A stretch of 7,150 nucleotides of DNA from Gammaproteobacteria bacterium (GTDB lineage: Bacteria > Pseudomonadota > Gammaproteobacteria > Pseudomonadales > Azotimanducaceae), in contig JAPOYW010000503.1 of NCBI GenBank assembly GCA_026706425.1, forward strand, positions 1 to 7,150, written 5' to 3'. Positions 1 to 7,072 of the stretch are shown one piece after another. Under the pieces are notes generated by a model. It did no database searches, was not told the DNA's origin, and was given only the letters and a program-made list of their open reading frames with translations. The position numbers and the translations under genes are program-made. Each line of letters starts with the position of its first letter. Position 1 is the stretch's first letter.

Positions 1-61
1 CGTCAGCAGCGCCAACGCGATAGCAATTCCTTTGGGCACGGGTTCATCCCTTGGTTCGGCG

Positions 62-89
62 TTCGACCGGCACGTATCAACCCTATAAT
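62..89 (+). promoter_or_regulatory. Probable sigma-70-type promoter of the amidase gene
   Basis: A perfect TATAAT -10 box lies at 84-89, 43 bases before the amidase ATG at 133. The best -35 candidate at suitable spacing is TTCGAC (62-67, 16-base spacer), a poor match to TTGACA, so the promoter rests mainly on the -10 box. A 7-base inverted repeat, CGACCGG (64-70) and CCGGTCG (91-97), brackets the -10 box and could be an operator. The rest of positions 1-132 shows no recognisable gene on either strand. Confidence 0.5.
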
Positions 90-132
90 CCCGGTCGGAG
101 ACCACCGCCCGCAAGCCCGCTTGGACGAAAGC

Positions 133-1578
133 ATGACTGATCCATTCGCCACCGCCATCGACATCGCCGCTGCCATCAGGAACAAAGCGGTCAGCTCGCT
201 GGAAGTCGTCGACCAATACATCGACCGGGTCGAACGCTACGACGGCGAGATCAATGCGGTCGTGGTCCGCGATTTCGAGCGTGGCCGGGAAGCGGCAAGG
301 GCGGCCGATGCGGCGCTCGCCCGCGGCGACGATGTCGGACCCCTGCATGGCGTGCCGATGACCATCAAGGAAGCCTACGACGTCGAAGGCCTGCCGACGA
401 CCTGGGGTGTTCCCGAGTTCTGCGACAACGTCGCCACGCAGGACGCGGATTCGGTTCGCCGCCTGAAGGCCGCGGGCGCCGTCTTCTTGGGCAAGACCAA
501 CGTCCCGCTCAACCTGGCGGACTTCCAGAGCTTCAACGAGATCTACGGGACGACCAACAATCCCTGGGATCTCACGCGCACTCCCGGCGGTTCATCCGGC
601 GGATCCGCAGCGGCACTGGCCGCAGGGCTCACCGGCCTGGAAGCGGGCTCCGACATCGGCGGTTCCATTCGCAATCCCGCCCACTTCTGCGGCATCTACG
701 GCCACAAGCCCACCTGGGGAATCGTCAGCGACGAGGGCCACGCGCTCCCCGGCGTGGTCGCCCCCGCAGACATCGCGGTGGTTGGCCCAATGGCCCGCTG
801 CGCGGAGGACTTGGCGCTGTCTCTCGACATCGTCGCCGGACCGGGCCGCACGGACCGACACGGCTGGCGACTCGATCTTCCCCGACCGGACAAGCAAAGC
901 CTGCGGGACTTCAAGGTGGCGATTCTCCCCAACCACGATTTCGCCCCGGTAGCGGCGGAGATGGCCGACCGTGTCCAGCACGTCGGCGAGGCGCTCGCGC
1001 GCCTAGGAGCAACGGTGTCCGACAGCGCACTGCCCGACATCGACATCGCCGGGAGTTTCGAATCCTATACAAGCCTGCTCTGGGGCGTCATGGCAGCCAA
1101 CCTCCCCGAGGAAGAGAAGGAAGGGCTGCGCCAAGCGCGCGCGCAAGGCTTGGTGGACGACAGCCTCGCCGGCACCGTGGTGCGCTTCGGCGTCCAGGAA
1201 CACGGCGAGTGGCTGCTCTACAGCAACCGGCGTTACGAACTGCGCAAGGCATGGCAGGCATTCTTCGAGGACTGGGACATCCTGCTGTGTCCGCAGATGG
1301 CCACCCACGCCTTTCCCCACGATCACGGCGAGTATTTCGGCCGGCACCTAGAGGTCGACAACGAAAGCCAGGACTACTTCCAGCAGGTCTTCTGGTCGGG
1401 GCTTGTCACCGTCGCACATCTGCCCAGCACGGTCTTTCCGACCGGCCTGTCCAAAGACGGCCTGCCCATCGGCCTGCAGGCGGTGGGCGGCGAGTTCAAG
1501 GACCACACGACCATCGAATTCGCGCGCCAGATGGCGGGGGAACTTGGGGGATTTGTTCCGCCGCCGGGGTACGTCTGA
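133..1578 (+). CDS. Amidase signature family hydrolase
   Basis: This is a probably cytosolic amide hydrolase of the amidase signature family, which cleaves carboxamides through a Ser-cisSer-Lys triad. The substrate cannot be read from sequence. Numbering from ATG 133 (481 residues), the triad is Lys79 (in MTIKEAYD), Ser154 (first Ser of GGSSGGS) and nucleophile Ser178 (in GSDIGGSIRNP). The 24-residue spacing between the serines and the 75-residue Lys-to-Ser spacing match fatty acid amide hydrolase. The Gly/Ser-rich loop, the GIYGHKP segment and the C-terminal LPIGLQAVGG motif are all present, and length is normal for a complete single-domain member. I chose ATG 133 over the in-frame TTG at 121 because it begins just before the family's first helix; its ribosome site is weak (GGA at 124). 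There is no signal peptide. It lacks the C-terminal domain of allophanate hydrolase. A probable promoter lies upstream and hairpins follow, suggesting a monocistronic unit. GatA function is unlikely because no gatB or gatC is adjacent. Confidence 0.93.
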   Translation: MTDPFATAIDIAAAIRNKAVSSLEVVDQYIDRVERYDGEINAVVVRDFERGREAARAADAALARGDDVGPLHGVPMTIKEAYDVEGLPTTWGVPEFCDNVATQDADSVRRLKAAGAVFLGKTNVPLNLADFQSFNEIYGTTNNPWDLTRTPGGSSGGSAAALAAGLTGLEAGSDIGGSIRNPAHFCGIYGHKPTWGIVSDEGHALPGVVAPADIAVVGPMARCAEDLALSLDIVAGPGRTDRHGWRLDLPRPDKQSLRDFKVAILPNHDFAPVAAEMADRVQHVGEALARLGATVSDSALPDIDIAGSFESYTSLLWGVMAANLPEEEKEGLRQARAQGLVDDSLAGTVVRFGVQEHGEWLLYSNRRYELRKAWQAFFEDWDILLCPQMATHAFPHDHGEYFGRHLEVDNESQDYFQQVFWSGLVTVAHLPSTVFPTGLSKDGLPIGLQAVGGEFKDHTTIEFARQMAGELGGFVPPPGYV

Positions 1579-1609
1579 ACGCGTCCCGCCCTCCGACAAA
1601 CGGTCAAGC

Positions 1610-1658
1610 GGGACGGGACGAGCCCGTCCCCTAGGGCGCCGGGTGCCCTTCGGCGCTT
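1610..1658 (+). terminator. Two adjacent GC-rich hairpins after the amidase gene (possible terminator or REP-like element)
   Basis: The first hairpin has a perfect 8-base-pair stem, GGGACGGG (1610-1617) with CCCGTCCC (1623-1630), and a 5-base loop. The second pairs GCGCCG (1636-1641) with CGGCGC (1651-1656) around a 9-base loop, and can be extended by two G-U pairs. They start 31 bases after the amidase stop. Neither is followed directly by a T-run, so Rho-independent termination is not certain. Paired GC-rich hairpins in an intergenic gap also resemble repetitive extragenic palindromes. The rest of the gap, to 1736, holds only a possible -10 box. Confidence 0.5.
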
Positions 1659-1676
1659 GGTTCATGGGGCTACAAT
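1649..1676 (+). promoter_or_regulatory. Possible promoter of the SulP transporter gene
   Basis: TACAAT at 1671-1676 is a good -10 match, about 60 bases before the likely start at 1737. The -35 at 16-base spacing would be TTCGGC (1649-1654), which is weak and overlaps the second hairpin. The more attractive TTGGTT at 1657-1662 is only 8 bases from the -10 and cannot serve as its -35. The call rests on the -10 box and its place between two genes. Confidence 0.3.
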
Positions 1677-1736
1677 GGCCGTTTTGTTCGGGGGCAAGCG
1701 GTGAAGTCCCGCTTCCCGCCAAGCTGAATGCGCGGC

Positions 1737-3547
1737 ATGGCAAACGGCAAGCACCTGTCGACTTACTTACCCATCATCGAGGTGGCACGCTCGTACCGAC
1801 GCGAGGACCTGCCCCACGACGTGTGGCCGGCGTGGCCGTCGGCATGCTCACCGTCCCGCAAGCTGTCGCCTATGCCTTGCTTGCCGGCCTGCCTGCCCAA
1901 GCGGGCCTTTATGCCTGCCTCGCACCGATGGTGATCCACGCCTTGTTGAGTTCATCCCGGCAGTTGATCGTTGGGCCCGTCGCCATTGCCGCGTTGATGG
2001 TCGCCTCCACCGTCGGTCAGCATGCCGCAGCCTATTCCGATGCCTATCTCGGTATCACGACAGTCTTGAGTCTGCAGGTCGGCGTGATCCTGATCCTCCT
2101 GCGGGCGCTGCAGGTGGGCGGGATCGTCAATTTGCTGAGCCATCCGGTGATTTCGGGTTTCGTCAACGGGGCGGCGGTGGTCATCATCATCAGCCAACTG
2201 GCCCCGCTCACCGGCATCGCCACGACGTCGCGGGTGGACGATGGCGCAGTGGATCGCATCGTCCTGCTGGTCCGGTTCGTCACGGAGGTCAATCCCACCG
2301 CCATCGCGCTCGGTGTCGGGAGTCTGCTTCTGATGGCAGCCGTGCGCCGGTGGGGTCCCGCCCTGGTGCGATCCGGCGCCAAGGTTGGGGGTGATGGGGA
2401 CGTCCGCCACGCGCTCGGCCGCACCGGCCCGGTGTTGGTGACTGTCCTTGGCACCGCCGTCGTCGCCGGCTTCGGACTGGACGTCGGCGTGGTGGGAAGC
2501 GTCCCCGCCGGATTGCCGGAACTCACCCTGCCCCTACTCGACGCACAGCTATGGTGGGATCTCGCGCCCAACGCAGTGCTCATCGCCCTGGTCGCCTTCG
2601 TCGAGAGCTACTCCATCGGCAAGACCCTCGCCGCCCGCCAGCGACGGCGAATCGACAGCCACCAGGAACTCCTGGCCCTCGGCGCCGCCAACATCGGTGC
2701 ATCGCTGTCGGGCGCCTATCCCGTCGCTGGGAGCTTTTCGCGATCGAGCGTCAACTACGCGTCGGGCGCTCGGACGCCGGCTAGCGCCCTGGTCTGCGCG
2801 GTAATCATCGTCCTGACCCTGCTCTGGCTGACACCACTTTTCGCGAATTTACCCCACGCGGTTCTAGCCGCCGTCGTCATCGTGGCCGTGTACGAACTGG
2901 CGGATTTCCGCTCCGTGGTCCGCGACTGGCGCTTCTATCGAGGCGACGTCCTAACCCACTTCGCAACCTTCGCCGGCGTTCTGCTCGCAGGCGTGGAAGC
3001 CGGGCTGCTGATCGGTGTCGGTATTTCCGTCGTGCTGTTCATGCGTGGTTCCGCACGACCGCACATCGCCGTCGTGGGCAGGCTCGGCGACACGCCCCAT
3101 TTCCGCAACGTCAAGCGCTACGAGGTCCGCACCTGGTCTCACCTGGTAGCGGCCCGGGTCGACGAGAGCTTCTACTTCGCCAACGCCGACACCTTGGAGA
3201 GCCGTCTCGCGGAACTGGTCGACAATCCGGAGGGCATGCCCGAGGACGGGGATTCCGCCGGTGGGCAGGCGGTCGAACACCTGCTTATCATCATGAGCGC
3301 CGTCAATTTCATCGACACGACCGGGCTCGAAATGCTCCAGCGTCTGACCCATCGCCTCGCCCGCCGGGACGTCGCGGTGCACTTTTGCGAGATCAAAGGG
3401 CCAGTTCGCGACCAACTGGAACACGTCGCAGTCGACGAGTGGTTGACCGGGCGGGTATTCCAGACCACGGACGACGCGTTCAACACGCTCACTGAAGCGG
3501 CCGGCAAGTGGATATGGCGTGACGTGCCGGCGAACACGAGAGACTAG
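1737..3547 (+). CDS. SulP (SLC26-type) anion transporter with STAS domain, frame broken near 1823
   Basis: This is an inner-membrane anion transporter of the SulP family, whose members carry sulfate, bicarbonate or other anions; the substrate is not readable here. The N-terminus lies in one frame from ATG 1737 (or 1728), with the family-typical sequence LPIIEVARSYRREDLPHDV. From base 1823 the protein continues in another frame with VAGVAVGMLTVPQAVAYALL. Restoring one G gives REDLPHDVVAGVAVG and a protein of about 603 residues, close to family length. Landmarks include GLPAQAGLY and SRQLIVGPVA near the first membrane segments, the signature GAYPVAGSFSRSSVN, and many hydrophobic segments. A cytoplasmic STAS domain covers roughly residues 464-600, with VNFIDTTGLEML at its core. 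If the break is real, the intact part would have to start at ATG 1844, which cuts into the first membrane segment, or at ATG 1664, with an unrelated N-terminus. The carboxylase gene starts 23 bases downstream, so the two are probably co-transcribed. Confidence 0.85.
1821..1825 (+). other. Single-base deletion (frameshift) in the SulP gene
   Basis: The bases GTGTG here join two frames that each encode conserved SulP sequence. GTG at 1821-1823 ends the first frame, and GTG at 1823-1825 opens the second, sharing one base. One extra G (GTGGTG) would give the continuous Val-Val-Ala-Gly expected in the family. I see no slippery heptamer, so programmed slippage is unlikely. A sequencing or assembly error, or a recent inactivating mutation, is more probable, since the rest of the gene is undamaged. 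Confidence 0.8.
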
Positions 3548-3561
3548 GGCGTGGCTCAAGC

Positions 3562-3566
3562 GGTGA
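3562..3566 (+). promoter_or_regulatory. Ribosome binding site of the carboxylase gene
   Basis: GGTGA, complementary to part of the 16S rRNA 3' end, lies four bases before ATG 3571. It supports that ATG as the start, as does the immediate MKLLVANRGEIA opening of the biotin carboxylase domain. Confidence 0.5.
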
Positions 3567-3570
3567 AGAA

Positions 3571-3648
3571 ATGAAGCTCCTGGTGGCGAACCGGGGCGAG
3601 ATCGCGATCCGCATCATGCGCGCGGCGGCGGAGCTCGGCGTGCCGACG
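3571..3648 (+). repeat. Direct repeat, copy 1: start of the first carboxylase gene
   Basis: These 78 bases match 7073-7150 at 76 positions. The two differences, at 3579 (C versus G) and 3594 (G versus C), are both silent third-codon changes (Leu and Arg). The repeat probably continues beyond the window's right edge, so its full length is unknown. Confidence 0.95.
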
Positions 3649-6600
3649 GTGGCGGTGGCGCCGGCGGACGACGCCGGATCGCTGCACACCGGCAAGGCGG
3701 ACGGGGCCGTCACCTTGGACGGCGCAGGCGCGGCGGCGTACCTCGACATCGAACGGATCGTCGCCGCCGCCCTGGACGCCGGCTGCGACGCGCTGCATCC
3801 CGGCTACGGCTTCCTGGCGGAGAACGCCGGTCTCGCCCGGCGCTGCGCCGGGGCGGGGGTGACCTTCGTGGGTCCGCGCGTCGAGACCCTCGAACTGTTC
3901 GGCGACAAGGCGCGGGCCCGCGCGGCGGCGGCCGACGCGGGCGTGCCGGTGATCCGCGGTGTCGACCATCCCGTGTCCGTGGAGGAGGCGGCGGCGTTCC
4001 TCGGCGCCCTGGGCGAGGGCCGCGGCATGATGATCAAGGCGGTGGGCGGCGGCGGGGGCCGCGGCTCGCGCCGGGTGGCCCACGCCGACGAGGTGGCCGC
4101 CACCTACGAGCGCTGCCGGGCGGAGGCGCAGGCCGCGTTCGGCAACGGCGACCTCTACGTGGAGGAGTTCATCGGCCGGGCGCGGCACGTCGAGGTGCAG
4201 ATCCTCGGCGACGCCGAGGGCGGCATCGCCCATCTCGGCGAGCGCGAGTGCAGCGTGCAGCGGCACTTCCAGAAGATCGTCGAGGTGGCGCCGGCGCCCG
4301 GGCTCGCGGACGACCTGCGCGAACGGATCGTCGACGCCGCGGTTCGGTTCGCCGGCCGCGTCGGCTACCGCAACGCCGGGACCTTCGAGTTCCTGGTCGA
4401 CGTCTCCGGCGGGGCGGACAACGGGTCGTTCGCGTTCATCGAGACGAACGCGCGGCTGCAGGTCGAGCACACGGTGACGGAGGAGGTCACCGGGGTGGAC
4501 ATCGTCCGGGCGCAGCTGAAGCTCGCCCAAGGCGCGACGATCGCGGATCTCGGGCTCGCAAAGACCGTCGCACCGCGCGGCCACGCCGTGCAGGCGCGGG
4601 TGTGCATGGAGACCGTGCGCGCCGACGGCGCGATCCTGCCGGCCGCCGGGACACTGCTCGCCTACGAGGCGCCGAGCGGGCCGGGAGTGCGCACGGACGG
4701 CTTCGGCTACGCCGGCTACGAGACGAGCCTCGCCTTCGACCCGCTGCTCGCCAAGGTGATTGGGCATTCGCCGTCGGAGGATTTCAGCGAAGCGGTCGCC
4801 CGGACGACCCGCGCGCTGGCCGAGTTCCGCATCGAGGGCGTCGACACCAACATCGCCTTCCTGCAGGCCATCCTGGGCCACCCCGACTTCGCCGCCGGCA
4901 ACGTCCACACCCGGTTCGTCGACGAGCACATGGCGGACCTCGCCGCCGCCGATGAGCAACCGCAATTCGTCGCGCCTGCGGGTCATGACACGGCAAAAGC
5001 CGACGATGGCTTTGCCGGCGCACGGGTTGAGGATGCCCAAGACCCACTCGCGCTCTTCAAGCACGACACCCAGGTGAAGGCAGAGCAGGTCGAGCAGGAC
5101 GATTCCAAGCTGACCGGTCCGATCACGCTGCCGGCCCCGGTGCCCGGCACCGTCGTGTCCGTCCACGTGGCCCAGGGCGACGAGGCGCTTGCCGGCCAAC
5201 CCTTGGCAACGATCAACTCCCTGGAACTTGATCACGTCGTCCGCGCGGAACGCGGCTTTGCCGTCGATGCGGTATTCGTCACTCCTGGCGACCCCGTCCG
5301 GGTCGGCGAGGCGCTGTTCCTGCTCACCGAATCGGAGGTCGAGGACATCTGGGCCGAACCGGCCACCGAAACGGACCTCGATGTCCGCCGAAGCGACCTC
5401 GCCCAGGTCGACGAACGGCGCGCCTACGTCGAGGACGACTTCCGGGCCGAGAAGATCGCGCGAAGACATGCGAAACAGCAGCGCAGCCCCCGGGAGAACA
5501 TCGAGCACCTGATGGACGGCACGTTCAGGGAATACGGCCCGCTGGTGACCGCGGCGAGCTGGCAGAAGCAGCAGTGGCTGCGGGAAACCACGCAGGCAGA
5601 CGGCCTGGTCATGGGCATCGGCCACATCAACGGCGACCTGTTCGAGGCGGATCGGTCACGCGCCGTCGCCGTGCACTACGACTACATGGTCGTCGCCGGA
5701 ACCCAGGGGGGTCGGGGTCACTACAAGCAGGATCGTATCTACGAACTCGCCGGACGCTATCGGCTGCCCCTGGTGCTGTTTGCCGAGGGGGGCGGTGGCC
5801 GACCCGGAATCAGCGGCGGCGAGCGGGCCGAAGTCAGGGACATCGCCGTGGAAGCCGGCCTGCGAGAACCCGGTCAGGACCCTCCGCGCTCCCACGCCGG
5901 TTCGGTCGACGTGGCGGGCCGCGGTGGCGGCGGGGTCCCTGTCGACTCCTATACGTTCACGAAGCTCTGCGAACTCAGCGGTCTCGTCCCCCTGGTCGGC
6001 GTGAATTCGGGGCGGTGCTTCGCAGGAAATACCGTCATGCTGGCGTCCTGCGACGTCATCATCGCCGCGGAGAATTCCACCATCGGCCTCGGCGGACCCG
6101 CCATGATCGAGGGCGGGGGCCTCGGCATCTATACGCCCGAGGAAGTCGGCCCGATGTCGTTCCAGGTGCCCAACGGCGTGGTCGACATCCTCGTCAAGGA
6201 CGACGAGGCGGCAATCGATGCCACGAGGAAATACCTGTCCTACTTCCAAGGCCCGGTCCAACACTGCAAAGCGCACGATCAACGCCGCCTTCGCAGCATC
6301 GTCCCGGAGGACCGAAGCGAGCTCTACGACATGCGGGAAGTCATCGCGACCCTTGCAGACAAGGACTCCATCCTGGAGATCCGCGAAGCCTTCGGGGTGG
6401 GAATCATCACGGCCTTCATCCGCATCGAAGGCAAACCCATGGGGCTCATCGCGAACAACCCAGAGCACCTGTCCGGCGCCATCGACAGCGACGCCGCGGA
6501 CAAGGGCGCCCGCTTCCTCCAGCTATGCGACACCTTCGACATCCCCGTGCTGTCGCTGATGGACTGCCCGGGCATCGCCCCCGGACCGGAATACGAACGC

Positions 6601-7041
6601 ACCGCGCTGCTCCGGCACTGCGGTCGCCTGTTCGTCACCGGCGCCAACATGACCACGCCGATGTTCGGCGTGGTGATACGCAAGGCCTACGGGATGGGGG
6701 TTCGCGCCATGTGCGGGGGCAGTTCGCTCACACCGTTCTTCACCGTCGCCTGGCCCACCGCCGAGTTCGCCGACATGACCATCGACGGCCGGGTCGAGTT
6801 GATGTTCGGCGAGGAACTCGAGGCCGTCCACGACCCGGACGAGAGACAGGCCATCTACGAACGCCTGATCGATGCCCACGTGGAGCGGGCACGGGCAGTC
6901 AATTCCGGGGGCACCAACTACGGTATCGACGATGTCATCGATCCTGCGGACACCCGCGCCTGGATCGCGCAGGGGCTCGAGAGCATCCCCCAACCCGCGC
7001 CTCGTATCGAAAAGAAACGACCCAACGTCGATACGTGGTAG
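3571..7041 (+). CDS. Single-chain acyl-CoA carboxylase (biotin carboxylase, biotinyl and carboxyltransferase domains) lacking the biotin lysine
   Basis: Family members carboxylate an acyl-CoA using ATP, bicarbonate and biotin on one cytosolic chain; single-chain acyl-CoA carboxylases of similar size are known in actinobacteria. The acyl substrate here is unknown. Residues 1-460 form the biotin carboxylase: ATP-grasp Lys113 and Lys156, the glycine loop near 159-166, Cys227, Lys235, Glu273, Glu291, Arg295 and Glu299 align with the E. coli AccC active site. After a linker, residues about 510-585 form a biotinyl/lipoyl-like domain (PAPVPGTVVSV, later GEALFLL). Its attachment motif reads NSLELDH at 549-555, so Glu552 replaces the biotinylated lysine. 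Residues about 605-1140 form the carboxyltransferase, with FAEGGGGRPG, SGRCFAGN, GGPAMIEGGGLG, DCPGIAPGPE and VIRKAYGMG. About 32 residues (747-778) after GGGGRPG look like an insertion. The first domain is about 76% GC and the rest about 65%. The frame is open throughout. The gene sits 23 bases after the SulP gene and 31 bases before a near-identical gene start. It could be an active enzyme using a carrier in trans, or a regulatory paralogue. Confidence 0.92.
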   Translation: MKLLVANRGEIAIRIMRAAAELGVPTVAVAPADDAGSLHTGKADGAVTLDGAGAAAYLDIERIVAAALDAGCDALHPGYGFLAENAGLARRCAGAGVTFVGPRVETLELFGDKARARAAAADAGVPVIRGVDHPVSVEEAAAFLGALGEGRGMMIKAVGGGGGRGSRRVAHADEVAATYERCRAEAQAAFGNGDLYVEEFIGRARHVEVQILGDAEGGIAHLGERECSVQRHFQKIVEVAPAPGLADDLRERIVDAAVRFAGRVGYRNAGTFEFLVDVSGGADNGSFAFIETNARLQVEHTVTEEVTGVDIVRAQLKLAQGATIADLGLAKTVAPRGHAVQARVCMETVRADGAILPAAGTLLAYEAPSGPGVRTDGFGYAGYETSLAFDPLLAKVIGHSPSEDFSEAVARTTRALAEFRIEGVDTNIAFLQAILGHPDFAAGNVHTRFVDEHMADLAAADEQPQFVAPAGHDTAKADDGFAGARVEDAQDPLALFKHDTQVKAEQVEQDDSKLTGPITLPAPVPGTVVSVHVAQGDEALAGQPLATINSLELDHVVRAERGFAVDAVFVTPGDPVRVGEALFLLTESEVEDIWAEPATETDLDVRRSDLAQVDERRAYVEDDFRAEKIARRHAKQQRSPRENIEHLMDGTFREYGPLVTAASWQKQQWLRETTQADGLVMGIGHINGDLFEADRSRAVAVHYDYMVVAGTQGGRGHYKQDRIYELAGRYRLPLVLFAEGGGGRPGISGGERAEVRDIAVEAGLREPGQDPPRSHAGSVDVAGRGGGGVPVDSYTFTKLCELSGLVPLVGVNSGRCFAGNTVMLASCDVIIAAENSTIGLGGPAMIEGGGLGIYTPEEVGPMSFQVPNGVVDILVKDDEAAIDATRKYLSYFQGPVQHCKAHDQRRLRSIVPEDRSELYDMREVIATLADKDSILEIREAFGVGIITAFIRIEGKPMGLIANNPEHLSGAIDSDAADKGARFLQLCDTFDIPVLSLMDCPGIAPGPEYERTALLRHCGRLFVTGANMTTPMFGVVIRKAYGMGVRAMCGGSSLTPFFTVAWPTAEFADMTIDGRVELMFGEELEAVHDPDERQAIYERLIDAHVERARAVNSGGTNYGIDDVIDPADTRAWIAQGLESIPQPAPRIEKKRPNVDTW

Positions 7042-7072
7042 TGACCATGAGACTCGGGACGAAAACAAACCG

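Noticed and set aside
1..132. A coding region upstream of the amidase, in frame with it or on the minus strand.
   Set aside because: The plus frame is open to the edge but has no ATG, GTG or TTG before 121 and no family resemblance. The minus-strand frame (3-221) overlaps the amidase start and looks random.
1403..1822. An upstream extension of the SulP frame starting inside the amidase gene.
   Set aside because: Positions 1403-1578 code for the conserved amidase C-terminus in another frame. The stretch up to 1822 has no SulP-like sequence, while a different frame supplies the expected N-terminus.
1821..1827. Programmed -1 ribosomal frameshifting in the SulP gene.
   Set aside because: There is no X-XXY-YYZ slippery heptamer at the junction, and I noticed no obvious stimulatory structure. 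A simple base deletion explains the data.
3556..5625. A 689-codon open frame on the minus strand.
   Set aside because: It lies antisense to the clear biotin carboxylase and biotinyl coding sequence. Its low-complexity Arg/Ala/Gly/Val/Asp composition is what GC-rich antisense frames give, and no family is recognisable.
133..7041. A urea amidolyase-like system (urea carboxylase plus allophanate hydrolase).
   Set aside because: The carboxyltransferase is of the acyl-CoA type rather than the KipI/KipA-like type of urea carboxylase. The amidase lacks the allophanate hydrolase C-terminal domain and appears to be in a separate transcription unit.
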